From Euborellia annulipes (taxonomy: Eukaryota; Arthropoda; Insecta; Dermaptera; Anisolabididae), in the NCBI GenBank assembly GCA_023213315.1, contig JAKCPI010002591.1, positions 1 to 64,000 of the forward strand: a stretch of DNA of 64,000 nucleotides, read 5' to 3'. The translations under genes were made by a program, and so were the position numbers. Positions 36,585-47,157 of this stretch are shown piece by piece. Under the pieces are notes generated by a model, which was not told where the DNA came from, ran no database searches, and worked only from the letters and a program-made list of their open reading frames with translations. The number at the start of each line of letters is the position of its first letter. The first letter of the stretch is position 1.

Positions 36585-36842
36585 GTTTTGCTCACACTTT
36601 TTATCTCATTCACACTGACACTCACACACACATTCATACAGTCTTTTCGGCAACTCAGGCTATATAAGACTTTTACGATATCCGTTATTGATAATATACA
36701 CATATTAGAGGTCCAGGCATTCTTATTTAAGCCATTTGGTATCCAAATGGCTTAAATAAAATCATCGGACTCCCTGGGGTCCGAACCCGCGACTTTTGGT
36801 ATATGAGGTTAGCACGCTAACCTCTAAACCAACCCCCGAGGG
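36585..36842 (-). mobile_element. Full-length tRNA-derived SINE
   Basis: Minus strand: head with GGTTAGCGTGCTAACC and GCGGGTTCGGACCCC, body CATTTGGATACCAAATGG, tail with GTGTGAATG words. No convincing TSD. Confidence 0.75.
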
Positions 36843-37326
36843 CTTTTTATTCCTTATTATCTTTAAGAAGTAGGTTGCATTAGGGAACGTAATCCCCCCT
36901 TTCGTTTATGAGTCCTTTATCATGGTTAGTCTTTTTTTGTCAGTTAGAGGGAATGCTTCGATTGTTAGAAATTTTTTCGGCGACATTCAGAAAAGATACA
37001 TTTCTCTCTATTTTATAATTATTTTACTTATAGACTAGTAAGGAAAAATAGTATTTTTTTAATCAAAGAAAATATCTCCGTAAATAATCCTGACAAAATA
37101 AAATCGTTTTTTAAATGTCTGTTTTTTAAAAAGTGACTTTTACTTTTCTTCATACGAGTCAAGAAAAATAATATATCCAGATATTATTCTGTCGAGTTAT
37201 GAAGATTTTATCCTTGAAGGGGATATTATATGATATTTTGTTTAAAAAAATAACTTATTCATTTTTGTCAGTCTTTTCTTTGTAATAGTTAATTGTTTAA
37301 AAATCGTCCAAAGTTTGTATTATAAT

Positions 37327-37888
37327 TAGGGTCCAAGGGCGGATCCAGAGGTGTTTCTCGGGGGGGGGGTAATCTGGTGTGACTCGTTGCACAGCACACT
37401 ATTTTTTTTAAATTTCGGTAATTTAAAAGCGCATTCTGTACTTGTTTGCCAGAATATAAATACACATCAAATTTTTAAGTATTAATTTTAAAAATTTTAC
37501 ATTAAAAATAAATTTTTTTGCGAAAAAAAGGTATTTTTTTCGAATCTCGGGGGGGGGGGTAATTACCCCCTTTACCCCCCTTGTATCCGCCCTTGTTAGG
37601 GTCCGACCGAAACAAGATTTTCAACCGAAACCGAATATTCGGCCTCAACCTTAGTTTCGGCCGAAACCGAAACTTGTATTTCCTATAAAATTTTTTTTCA
37701 TTTTACCTTTTTTTTTTTTTTTTTTTTGAATTTTTTTCCCTCCCGTGAAAATCATTTTACCTTTTTTTTAGGGAAACTAAATTTTTTTCTCCCTCTCCCT
37801 GGTTTCGGCTATTTTTTGGCCGAAACCATGATTTTTGTCCGAAACTGGCCGAAACCGTAACCGAAACCGAATATTCGGTCGGTTCCTA
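37327..37888. mobile_element. hAT-like element, TSD ATTATAAT, with nested hAT
   Basis: Left end TAGGGTCCGACCGAA (split by the nested element) and right end TAGGAACCGACCGAA on the minus strand. ATTATAAT repeats exactly at 37319-37326 and 37889-37896. The interior iterates CCGAAAC in both orientations. Confidence 0.85.
37334..37595. mobile_element. Nested hAT-like MITE, TSD TTAGGGTC
   Basis: CAAGGGCGGATCCAG and (minus strand) CAAGGGCGGATACAAG at the ends; TTAGGGTC repeats exactly at 37326-37333 and 37596-37603. It carries a degenerate HINE hairpin (TAATCTGGTGTGACTCG at about 37371). A lone left end of this family lies near 38581. Confidence 0.9.
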
Positions 37889-38081
37889 ATTATAATCAAA
37901 TCTTTAAAAGGTTGCTTTCAACTAAACTTCAAAAAAATAAATACAGTACTCAATAAAAAAAAAAAAAAAGACACGAGGACGCTACTTTTTCAAGTTTTGG
38001 CTCTCTGTTTCATATACGGAAAATGTAGTAAAAATAAAATTATATCAGCCAAAAGTTCGCTAGGCCTCTGACTTACCCCTT

Positions 38082-38241
38082 CTTAGGGCCGGTTGCTTTA
38101 CCTCTAATTAACTATCTATTCCTCGGATAAGCTAGTTGACTATGACTCTCGAGTTTTTTCACATCTTGTTAATCTAATCATATGATACTATCTGTCTGAT
38201 AAATTTGCTAATTGACTAGATGTGAAGCAACCGGAACTTAG
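38082..38241. mobile_element. 160-bp MITE-like inverted repeat
   Basis: CCGGTTGCTTTACCTCTAAT at the left mirrors CCGGTTGCTTCACATCTAGT on the minus strand at the right. A related right end lies near 3040-3066. Confidence 0.6.
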
Positions 38242-38252
38242 AGACCTTAGAG

Positions 38253-38535
38253 CAGCGTTTTCCAAACTGTGAGGCGCGCCTCCCTAGGGGGAGGCGCGGA
38301 CTAGTCTAAGGGGAGGCGCGAATATTGGCCACCAAGATCAATTTTCCAAATGATTGCTAGTTTTATAAATAAAAATAAAATAATTTAGAAAATTCTGGGA
38401 CGGAGTTTTTAATTTAGTATTAAAAATTTTTGTTTTTGAATTATTTTATTAAATGTGTGTGTGTGGGGGGGGGGGGCGTCATACGATTAAATATTTTTAA
38501 GGGAGGGTTGTAACATAAAGTTTGAAAACCACCTG
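38253..38535. mobile_element. hAT-like element of the GGAGGCGCG family
   Basis: Left end CAGCGTTTTCCAAACTGTG and right end AAGTTTGAAAACCACCTG, with GGGGAGGCGCG repeated inside. It matches 40762-41018. The TSD is not clear. Confidence 0.65.
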
Positions 38536-39964
38536 GCCCTAAGTAAGACTCATACTAGAAAATTATACTATGTGTAAAACCCAAAGGCGGATCCAGGGAA
38601 GTTTCTCAGGGTTTTAATTTTTTTCTGACTAGTCGCGAAGCTCGCTGAAGGCGATAGCATTGTTAATTATTTTATTTATTAGGATTGGATAAGGGGTTGA
38701 AAAATTGAAAAAAAAAAATGTTTTTAAAATTTTTTTTTAGCTAAATCGAAGCCAAATAAATAGAAAACATTCAAAAAATAGCGTTTATTATTATTTTATT
38801 ATATTAAGGGTTGATTAGGAGGGATGAAGGGTTGATTATTTAAGAAAGGCCTTGGAATATTCCAAATCACTTGTTGACATTCTTTTTCAGCTCTAAATAT
38901 AGTTAGATAAGAGCAAAAGGTATTTTTTTACTTTTAATAAAAAGGGAATTGTTATTTTCATCTATTTTTATTCCTATACAAACAGAGAGAGACAAGTCTA
39001 TCTCTCGTTCAGTCGAGTGCGCGGCCTGCCGGCAGGCGCTGTTCTTTTTTTGTGTTTAAAGTGAATCAAAGTGAATAATTAATATAGTGTAACCCACCCT
39101 GACCAGTCCGTCAGCCAACACACCCTCTTGAGAGTCTTATTAAAGGTAATTATTATGCATTTTATCGTTGAAAAGAAACATATAATTTGATTGCGAAAAA
39201 CGATTCTTTTGAATATGAAATTAAATATTTTGTATTTCACTAAGGGTAGAGGGAGAATATAAGCTGTTGAAAGGGGGAGGGGGAGTGTACGTGTCATTGA
39301 AAAAAAATTAGTTTTTTATTTTTTATCTTAAGTCACCATTATTTACCATTATATAGGTACTTTCTATATGGCCTATATTTTTGTTAATCAAATTTCCTTA
39401 TTATACTTTTACACAGGGGTGGATTAAGGGTTGAAAATTAAAATAAAATAAAAATTAAAATGATTATTTATAAATGTATTCAAATTATTTTGAGAGTAAT
39501 TTCGCGGTGAAGGCTCGCATTTCCTTAAAGAGGGGGTTATGCCCCATCCCCTATAATGCGCAGGGATATTAATGTTTTTTAATATTTTACTAAAAATTAA
39601 GTGCATTCCGTTTGAGTTAAAATTTATATTCACTATTTATCAAATAGGATATTGGGGTAGAAACATTTTAATGTCATTCTAAAATTTCTTATTACTGGGG
39701 CGGAATTAATTTTTGAAGATATCGAAACTCTCATAAAGAGATAGTAATAACACTGGGTAACTTAGGAACCCATCGAATCCCGTGCAGAATTTTGTAGGGA
39801 TTTTTTTTATTAGGTAGAAAAGTAAGATATGATTAGTCCACTTAGAATTTTACTGGGGTGAGTTACCGCATCTTTTTGTATAAAGAACTAATCTTATTAT
39901 TAGGAGAATTTTTAATTATAGACCACATTTTTGTATTAAATATTTATTAAAAATATATAAATAC

Positions 39965-40010
39965 TGTACAACGTTTCAACTGCTTATTCTGCAGCCGTTA
40001 TCAAGCACTG
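39965..40010 (-). ncRNA. Divergent hammerhead-like motif
   Basis: Minus strand: UUGAUAA replaces CUGANGA; GAAA, stem III ACGU, cleavage-site U and stem I GUGC/GUAC are kept. Two core changes make activity unlikely, but layout and element type match the others. Confidence 0.35.
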
Positions 40011-40046
40011 TGCACTTGCTCCGACTCAAGTGAACGAGCAGTCAGT

Positions 40047-40090
40047 TCTTGATAACGGCTGCAGAATAAGCAGTTGAAACGTTGTACAGT
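40047..40090 (+). ncRNA. Divergent hammerhead-like motif
   Basis: Mirror copy of the motif at 39965-40010 with the same UUGAUAA core, GAAACGUUGUAC at the 3' side and a GGCUGC/GCAG-type stem II. Confidence 0.35.
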
Positions 40091-40233
40091 ATTTATATAT
40101 TTTTAATAAATATTTAATACAAAAATGTGGTCTATAATTAAAAATTCTCCTAATAATAATATTTCAAACCACAAAAGCTTTAATAAACACATTCGTGATA
40201 AAAAGAACTAATCTCAATTCGGATTTGTATTTT

Positions 40234-40505
40234 TACTTCCTCTTACCTATATGTATAAGTTAATATACATATATATAGAGAGAAAGTTTTGGATTCATGT
40301 CGAAAATTCGATGTCGAGACTTTAATGGATATACACGTTTTGAGGCCCCCTGAATCCAAAAAAGTGGTTTTCCCGACATGTTCTGTCTGTGTGTCTGTTT
40401 GGGTTCAATTTAAAGCATGAATGAATTGAGCTAGGAGGTTGGAATTTTATATTTAAGTTAATCACCCCCTCCCCCCCCCTAGAGCGTGAAAATAAGATTT
40501 GAAAA
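40234..40505 (+). mobile_element. HINE-like element, 5' part
   Basis: Starts TACTTCCTCTTACC, has TTCGATGTCGAGACTTTAAT and GTTCTGTCTGTGTGTCTG, and stops after GCGTGAAAATAAG. Confidence 0.7.
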
Positions 40506-40572
40506 AAAATATTTTCCTTCAGGAATGAAAGTTAGATAAAACGAAGCCAGAATGTTTGCTTTAAAAATATAT

Positions 40573-40625
40573 TTTAACAGCTGACGTTTCGGCTTTGGTC
40601 AAAGCCTTCCTCGGAGCTGTTAGTG
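40573..40625 (-). ncRNA. Hammerhead-like motif with CCGAGGA core
   Basis: Minus strand: stem I UAACAGCU/AGCUGUUA (eight perfect pairs), core CCGAGGA, one extra A, stem II GGCUUU-GACC-AAAGCC (six perfect pairs), GAAA, stem III ACGU, C. Apart from U4 to C in the core this is the best-folded motif in the window. Confidence 0.6.
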
Positions 40626-40668
40626 GTCATCCGAGGATGACTTTGACCAAGGCCGAAAAGTAAGCTGT
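40622..40668 (+). ncRNA. Degenerate hammerhead-like motif
   Basis: CCGAGGA at 40631-40637 and GAAA at 40655-40658; stem II GACUUU/AAGGCC has mismatches and the stem III region is altered. Confidence 0.35.
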
Positions 40669-40761
40669 TAAAATATATTTTTAAAGAAAACATTCTGGTT
40701 GCGTTTTCTTCTAACTTTCATTCCTGATACAAATTCCACCAGCCATAAAATACCCTTATAC

Positions 40762-41018
40762 CAGTGTTTCCCAAATTTTGAGGCGCGGACTATTCTAAGG
40801 GGAGGCGCGAATATTGGCCACCAGGACCAATTTTCCAAATTATTGGTAGTTTTAATAAAAATAAATAAAAAAAATATTTTTATATAAATTTATATTTTTT
40901 AGCATTAAAAATTTTTGTTTTTGTATTATTTTATAAAATGGGAGGGGGGGGGGGGGAGGCGTCATAAGATTAAATATTTTTAAGGGAGGCGTGGTAACAT
41001 AAAGTTTGGAAACCACTG
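40762..41018. mobile_element. hAT-like MITE of the GGAGGCGCG family
   Basis: CAGTGTTTCCCAAATTTT and (minus strand) CAGTGGTTTCCAAACTTT termini. Flanks CCTTATAC and CCTTAGAG agree at six of eight positions. A right-end fragment of the same family lies at 43428-43556. Confidence 0.75.
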
Positions 41019-42365
41019 CCTTAGAGCCTTGATTAGAGAGATGATGTCAAATTAATTCTTTTAAATGTTTTTTGATAATATTGATTAATTAATTAGGGCT
41101 ATGCTGTATTTATTAGCAAATATATATGCATCTATGTGTTGGTTGCATAGGCACTTGCTCTCTTTGTTTAAAAAAATAATAATAATAATAATTTGAATGA
41201 GTAATAAATAAAAGGATTGTATAATTAATAGAAACAGTGACAAATTATTGTTTTTTACTGGTGCCATTTTAGCTTTTTTTTATAAATTGCACATTAAAAT
41301 TATCAAGTTGAGCTATTTAACTTGATTTTATATTCATAAATGTTTTCGGCTAGATAAGGTGTCCTTATATTCGAAACGCAGATCGACATTCATAGATTTC
41401 ATTAAAAAAAAAAAATAATAATTAAACTTAAATTAATTCAGATAAGAATTAACAAAAAGTTCAAAGACTAAAATAAATCAAGTGTTCTATGCTTAATTTA
41501 TATAAAATATTTTTTGTATAAATACATATAAATGAGTTCATTTTCATAAACATAGTACAAAGAACCTTATAACAATAGTATCTGTATTTTTAATTTTAAA
41601 TATGCATGTCAACATCACTACTAACACAATCATTCCAATTTTACTTAGAGCTTTTCGTTTATTTTAAAAAGTTTTATCTCTTTTTGTTTTGAACTCGTTG
41701 TTTCTATTTATTTAAACTATTGTAATTGACAGCGAATTATTTTTTTAGAGGTAGGAGTCTTAAATAATCTTTTTTCTCTTTTTGATGGTCACTCTGTAAC
41801 ACATACACCTCGAACGGACGGCTTTTTTTTCGGGTATCATTAATTCAGATTACGGACCTATTCATGGGATTTTTTTCAGTAAGATTATGAAGAAAAATTT
41901 AACAAAGCAGGAGTGATTATACAAGTCAACAGTGATTTTGCTATTGGGGTATTTTGAGCAATTCTTGGGTAGCACTGATTCTAAAAATATTTTAGTTTTG
42001 CTCCATATAGAGAAAATTAAATTTTAATGGAAAATGTGCTCTAAAACCTTTTATTTTTAAAGATTTCTTATGGCGTCACCACTTTAAAATATCCAGATAG
42101 TTAAAATACATAGAAATATTCAAGATTCAGCGCTATCGTAGGTCATTTAGACGTGCCTCAAACGACTTAAACTTTGTTTTTTGATTTCTTTATTTTCCGG
42201 CCTTTGGCCCCCAGCTTTTACAATATGTCTTATAAAAAATATAATACAAAAAATTTTATAAAAAGTTAATAGTTCGTATAAAAAACATTAATATAAAAAG
42301 AACATATTACAAATAAATGACTAACAAGAAGAACTCTAATAAGGAAGACATTGATAATTAAATCT

Positions 42366-42408
42366 TTTGGAGATCGATTTCGTCTTTTGTGACTTCATCA
42401 GGCCAGCA
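42366..42408 (-). ncRNA. Hammerhead-ribozyme-like motif
   Basis: Minus strand: GGC, CUGAUGA, A, stem II GUC-ACAAAA-GAC, GAAA, palindromic AUCGAU, C, then UCC; stem I has a mismatch compared with the right-hand copy. Confidence 0.58.
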
Positions 42409-42577
42409 TTGGTTAAGTAAATATGAACGTTGATATAATTTCGAATTATAATCGTGTTTTAGTAAAATATTATTTGAGAAAAATAGAATTAAAAAAAATT
42501 CTATTCTTCTCAAATAATATTTTACTAAAACACGATTATAATTCGAAATTATATCAACGTTCATATTTATTTAACCA

Positions 42578-42620
42578 ACGCTGGCCTGATGAAGTCACAA
42601 AAGACGAAATCGATCGCCAA
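42578..42620 (+). ncRNA. Hammerhead-ribozyme-like motif
   Basis: Core CUGAUGA at 42586-42592, stem II GUC/GAC, GAAA at 42606-42609, stem III AUCGAU, predicted cleavage after C, stem I UGGC/GCCA. All conserved core bases are present. Confidence 0.68.
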
Positions 42621-42728
42621 ATAATAAAAAAGATAATATTCACATCTGCTGTTTTAATCTTCTTTAAATTAAAAAAAAAAAACGCTATATTTTCAGCAAT
42701 TGTTTTTAATTCGTTAGTAAGGCAATAT

Positions 42729-42775
42729 TTCCAGATATTTCGGAGACCTATCGGCACTCCTTCCTCAGTGGATTT
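42729..42775 (-). ncRNA. Hammerhead-ribozyme-like motif
   Basis: Minus strand: UCCA, CUGAGGA, A, stem II GGAG/CUCC, GAAA, AUAU, C, UGGA. Stem I is four perfect pairs and the conserved core is intact. Confidence 0.66.
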
Positions 42776-42824
42776 CACCTCAATTCACCACATTATGTAA
42801 TCGTAATGTGGTGAATTGAGGTGA

Positions 42825-42870
42825 AATCCACTGAGGAAGGAGTGCCGATAAGTCTCCGAAATATCTGGAA
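42825..42870 (+). ncRNA. Hammerhead-ribozyme-like motif
   Basis: Core CUGAGGA at 42831-42837, stem II GGAG/CUCC with an 11-base loop, GAAA at 42858-42861, stem III AUAU, cleavage after C, stem I UCCA/UGGA. Confidence 0.68.
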
Positions 42871-43427
42871 ATATTGCCTTACTAACGAATTAAAAACAAT
42901 TGCTGAAAATATAGCGTTTTTTTTTTAATTTAATAAACCACCTTCAGCAACACCACTTGAGGGGAATGTTTTAATCTTCACCTACTTAATTACAACAACT
43001 GCAGACATGGAGCAATACATATGTCATATCGATTTTTCTATACTTTAAGTCGTTTGAGGCACGTCTAAATGACCTCCGATTGGGCTGAGTCTTGAATATT
43101 TCTTTATATTTTAATTATCTTCATATTTTTAAGGGGTGAAGACTTAAAAAAATCTTGGAAATTCTTCAAACGAGCCGAGCCGTTTTAGAGCATAGGCCAT
43201 TTTATTATATATGAAAACTTTATTCTCTCTATATCACTAAAACTAAAGCCAATACAAATTTTTCTATATTTTAATTAAAATTAAATTTTATATATTCGTT
43301 TTTCCCAATCCGAAATTAACCCCGAAACGTTGACAAAGGAAAATTAAATAATTTGGGGCGAAAAGAAGTCTTGTTTTATTTCATCTTCAATCTGTATTAC
43401 GACCTTCCTCCATATTGTCTTCGAAAA

Positions 43428-43556
43428 AATATTTTTATATTTTTTAGCATTAAAAAATTTTGTTTTTGTATTATTTTATAAAATGGGGGGGGGGGGGAAG
43501 CGTCATACGATTAAATATTTTTGAGGGAGGCGGGTAACTTAAAGTTTGGAAACCAC
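43428..43556. mobile_element. hAT-like right-end fragment
   Basis: TTTTTGTATTATTTTATAAA, a G-run, GCGTCATACGATTAAAT and AAAGTTTGGAAACCAC match the right half of 40762-41018. Confidence 0.6.
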
Positions 43557-43941
43557 AGGTGTACTGTATGTATGCTCTATCATAAACCTCGAGGCTTTTT
43601 CGCCTCCGTGGCTCTTGTCAGTTTTTGGAAGGAATTATTGATAGTAAGAGAATAACAAGATGTGAGATAAAACAAACTTGTTAGTGTTTATAAGCTGTTT
43701 TTAGTTTTGTTTGATCCCTGAGTGGGTGCCAACTCTCAGGGCAAGTTCTACATCGTTGACGATTTTTTTGGTTTTCATTTTTTTTTTCTGCTGATATTGC
43801 TTTTGGTTATTAACCAAACCAATTCTTTTCATAAGTCAAATTTTAGGAATTATATTCACAATTGGCAACTTCGTTTAGAAACAATAATTTTTCATAAATC
43901 CAAAAACATAAACATAATTAAGATTCAGGAATATATTTCAA

Positions 43942-43984
43942 TACCGATGTTTCGAGTGCTAGTCGCACTCATCTTCAGGGCCCG
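43942..43984 (-). ncRNA. Hammerhead-ribozyme-like motif, single copy
   Basis: Minus strand: GCC, CUGAAGA, one U, stem II GAGUGC-GACUA-GCACUC (six perfect pairs), GAAA, short stem III ACAU, C, GGU. The conserved core is intact. No inverted partner is visible; a direct duplication of GTCAAAATTTAGTACATG lies just to the right (43993 and 44036). Confidence 0.62.
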
Positions 43985-44059
43985 CAAAATTGTCAAAATT
44001 TAGTACATGTTATACATTCAAAATTTAGTGTCAAAATGTCAAAATTTAGTACATGTTAT

Positions 44060-44305
44060 AGAATTTTTGAAATGACGCAATACTTTCTCACTATATATTA
44101 CATATGGATGATGTTATGCATAAAGAAATCAAGCGCCATTATGATCGAAATTGAGATAAGACCGCCATTTTGTAGAGAAAAAGAAGATCTACCTCTTTAT
44201 TTAAATCACAACATTATTACTTTGTGCACTTTTTTTGAATAAAACAAGGAAAAAAGTGACGCTTGGTTCCTTTATACATAACATCATCCAAATATAGGTA
44301 AGAGA
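44060..44305 (-). mobile_element. HINE 5' end split by an inverted-repeat element
   Basis: CAATACTTTCTCACTATATA and ATAGGTAAGAGAAAGTA are the two halves of the HINE 5' palindrome, separated at 44106-44289 by a 184-bp insert. Confidence 0.6.
44106..44289. mobile_element. 184-bp inverted-repeat MITE
   Basis: GGATGATGTTATGCATAAAG on the left and GGATGATGTTATGTATAAAG on the minus strand at the right, with arms of about 30 bases ending CAAGCG. The superfamily is not identified; flanks share only ATAT. Confidence 0.7.
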
Positions 44306-45214
44306 AAGTAAAAAATGGTTCCGCAACTCTATCTTGTGTGTCACCCTGTTTATTCTAAGAAGTCAGTCTCGGGAGGATATATAATTATAATTGTTTGTAA
44401 AGTTGCTAATTTCTAGGGAGATTCAATAATTGCTTATACGTGGTCCGCTCTAGAGCAGAACTATGAACTAATCGAAAAAATGAATTGTCTCTCTCAACAT
44501 CCCATTTGTATTTATAGTCATCAAATAGTGCACGAGACTATTAACTTTGAAATAGTGCATATGTCTGCTTGACATTTATTAGTTAATTAGTTTAAATCGT
44601 CGTGTTATTTTTGCCCCATCTCCCCTCGCTTTCACTGTCATTGTCAATATCGGAATGGTCCAGATTGACTTGGCTGCTGGCTGTTGCAGCTCCGGGGTGC
44701 ACATTGGGCCATCCGGGACAGAGCTGAGAGAAATAGGCGCCGGAACAACTCGCCGTTATTTCTCGCTTAGGCCCATCCTCCAATTCCTCTCGGGTGCGTC
44801 TCTCTCTCTCTCTCTCTCTCTTATCCCATTTCTTTTCTCTTTTCTTTAATTCGCTTGCTTGCTTGACGGAATGGAATGTAATATTGACACATTGATCCTT
44901 CTGCACTGATTCTTTTTTTTCTTCTTTCTCTCCAAATTAATTTTATTTACATGGTCCAAAAAATTAAAATATGATGATAAAATATGCGAAAATTATTCAA
45001 ATTTAAATTAAAATTTTACTAAAGAACTGTTAGGGAATAATATGAACTCATATTTAAAAGCAATAATTGAGAAGAATTAAATTCGTTGTAATCAAGAACG
45101 AATGATGATGTTGTAAATAAATTATAGCCATGTTTCTATCTGTTCGTTTAAAATTAAAATTGAATTTGAAATCCCCCTTCACTTATAATTCAATTTAATC
45201 ACTTTCAGAACTAA

Positions 45215-45477
45215 GGCTAAGCGCATACCAATTGGGCAAAAACGTTTTCCGACAAAACCTTTTTTTATTAATCGTGCCTAAAACTGTTTTTTCTATGGGT
45301 CAACGCACACCAAGGAGTCTCAATTGAGCATGATTCGAAATCATTGATCAAAATGTTTTGCCATTGAGCGTTTTGCTCAATCGGTATGTGTTGGCATTGA
45401 GCAAAACGTTTTGCTCTTGCTCTTGGCAAAACGGTTTTGTCCGAAAACGTTTTTGCTCAATTGGTGTGCGTTCAGCC
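45215..45477. mobile_element. Harbinger-like (Tourist-type) MITE with TAA TSD
   Basis: GGCTAAGCGCATACCAATTG and (minus strand) GGCTGAACGCACACCAATTG face each other; TAA lies at 45212-45214 and 45478-45480. The body is built of AAAACGTTTTG-type words, as at 12254-12502. Confidence 0.82.
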
Positions 45478-46721
45478 TAAGACGTTTCGGACAAAATGTA
45501 TCCACCGTCATCAATCGTGGATTTTATTATTGTGCCGGAGTTATTATTTAAAAAATCCGATAGGGCTTCACTTTAAGTTATTGTGCTCACATACACACGC
45601 ACCCATATATTTAAAATTATAAACTTATATTTTCAATATATGCAATATTATGCTTTTTCAATTTATTATAGAAAATTATATACTTTTCTTTCTTTCAAAA
45701 CCATCCCAAATTATAATTGGGATAATAATATAATATAATAATAATATAATGGGTATTGTAAATTCTCAGCGCGTTCGCCTTAAGGTAGATAACCATGCTC
45801 CATATTTGAATATATTGTTGCCTCTTTTCAGGGGCAAAGCTTTAGAAGCCGCTCAAGGCTGATATTTTTTCTTCTACTTTTTTTCTATATTTTTATTCCC
45901 AATTATTTACATAATTAAATAATTTTTTAAAAACTGATTTATGTCTCTGATTAAATAATGATTTCAGGTTTATAGACTCTATATATTAATATTAAAAAGA
46001 ACTATAGTATTAATAACTTTTAGAAAGAGAATTTTTTTCTAAACGAGTTTTATTTCTTTTTGTATGTCTGTCATTATCTAGTCATAAACCAATGATTCGC
46101 GGCGTTTTTTTGTTCTCCTGTACCCCTTGATTAAAGTTTTGAGTATTTTATTTACTCAAATACACACGAGCATCTAATTGATTTTGAATAAGTTAGAGTT
46201 ATTAAATTTTATATTCGTATATGCTTATTGGATATTTGATTTCGTCATGGAATTACACGTTTATTACACAGTTCCCCAATTGATCGATTCGATATTCCTG
46301 CATTATGGGTTGAATAGATATGAGATCCTGCCTTAGGAGAGGAATTTTTCTACCATTTTTTGGAACGAAGTTCTTTAATGCGGCTTGCGCGGGGTGAATT
46401 GGGAGAAAATGTAACGTAACAAAAACGCGTTCCCAGCGCCCGAGCGGTGGCGGAGGAAGGCGAGATTAGCCGAAATCTTTGCGAGGCCACGCCCACCTTC
46501 TCCTTCTCTTTATTTTCTTCTATCTATCTTAGGGGGAAATTGCTCGCTTAAGGCGAGCTGGGCTACCTACGACCCCACACGTTTGCTTTTTTTTAGGAAT
46601 ATTTCCTTGGAAGGGAAAATTTTTACAATAATCACCTTTCTCTTTTCTTGTGGATTTATGTTTGAAATTTATTATATTTTGATCTGAAACTCTGAAAATA
46701 GATAATTTATATTGTTTATTT

Positions 46722-46897
46722 AATGTCTTTTCCGGCATCTTAGGCCAGTTAGACCTTGCCCCTATTTTTCAGTCTATTTATTGGTAGCCAATTCATTCGA
46801 AATAAAGTTTTGTCTCTTGAGATGTGTAGCGAATCCCCGACTGCTAGCACAAGAGGCGAGTACTCTACCATTGTGCTACCCTCAGGGACTGAGTTAT
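46722..46897 (-). mobile_element. SINE with a different tRNA-like head
   Basis: Minus strand begins CCCTGAGGGTAGCACAATGG and TAGAGTACTCGCC (A-box region) and GTCGGGGATTCGC (B-box region). It ends in the tail GGCCTAAGATGCCGGAAAAG shared with the main SINE family. The tRNA part is too degenerate to be a working tRNA. Confidence 0.6.
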
Positions 46898-46997
46898 TTA
46901 GATAGAGTCTTTCAATTCAGATTTGTTAAATTAGTTAATAAATTAAATTTAAAAATAACTAGACGTCAGATGTTTATCTTTAATGATATTTTTATTT

Positions 46998-47041
46998 TCT
47001 TGGCGATCGATTTCGCTATTTATAGCATCATCAGGCCAGCT
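46998..47041 (-). ncRNA. Hammerhead-ribozyme-like motif
   Basis: Minus strand: UGGC, CUGAUGA, U, stem II GCUA-UAAA-UAGC, GAAA, AUCGAU, C, GCCA. All consensus core positions are present. Confidence 0.68.
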
Positions 47042-47157
47042 GGAAAAGTAAATTATAATTAAAAAACTTGAATAAAATACATCCATATAAATTATCTTTT
47101 GTGCTGATTTATATGAATGTATTTTATTCAAGTTTTTTAATTATAATTTGCTTTTCC

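Larger units (their letters stand above)
39895..40201. mobile_element. Palindromic hammerhead-like element with 13-bp TSD
   Basis: AAAGAACTAATCT repeats exactly at 39882-39894 and 40202-40214. Arms of over 100 bases are inverted (TTATTAGGAGAATTTTTAAT left and its complement right). The right tail ends TTTAATAAACACATT, sharing TTTAATAAAC with the other hammerhead elements. Confidence 0.85.
40520..40735. mobile_element. Palindromic element with an inverted pair of hammerhead-like motifs
   Basis: Outer arms CAGGAATGAAAGTTAGA and their complement, and inner arms ATATATTTTAACAGCT, enclose two motifs meeting near 40622. No TSD was found. Confidence 0.65.
42663..42966. mobile_element. Palindromic hammerhead element with 13-bp TSD
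   Basis: TGTTTTAATCTTC repeats exactly at 42650-42662 and 42967-42979. Two near-identical arms face each other around 42800, each with a hammerhead motif and the tail seen at 19988-20204. It inserted into the older hammerhead element 42363-43025. Confidence 0.88.
42363..43025. mobile_element. Hammerhead palindrome split by a second hammerhead element
   Basis: Inverted arms around 42489 (AATATGAACGTTGATATAAT and its complement) end in hammerhead motifs on each side. The right tail is interrupted after CACATCTGC by 42663-42966 and continues ACCTACTTAATTAC. Tail and ribozyme resemble 46943-47309. Confidence 0.65.
41998..43240. mobile_element. Large inverted-repeat element carrying two nested hammerhead elements
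   Basis: Arms near 42000-42180 and 43043-43235 are inverted and diverged (GTCATTTAGACGTGCCTCAA left and its complement right; GTGCTCTAAAAC words further out). Two hammerhead palindromes lie between them. No coding capacity. Confidence 0.6.

Noticed and set aside
44592..44906. 104-codon minus-strand open frame
   Set aside because: Includes CT-repeat-derived Arg-Glu runs and has no splice or family support; noted only as a patch of interest.
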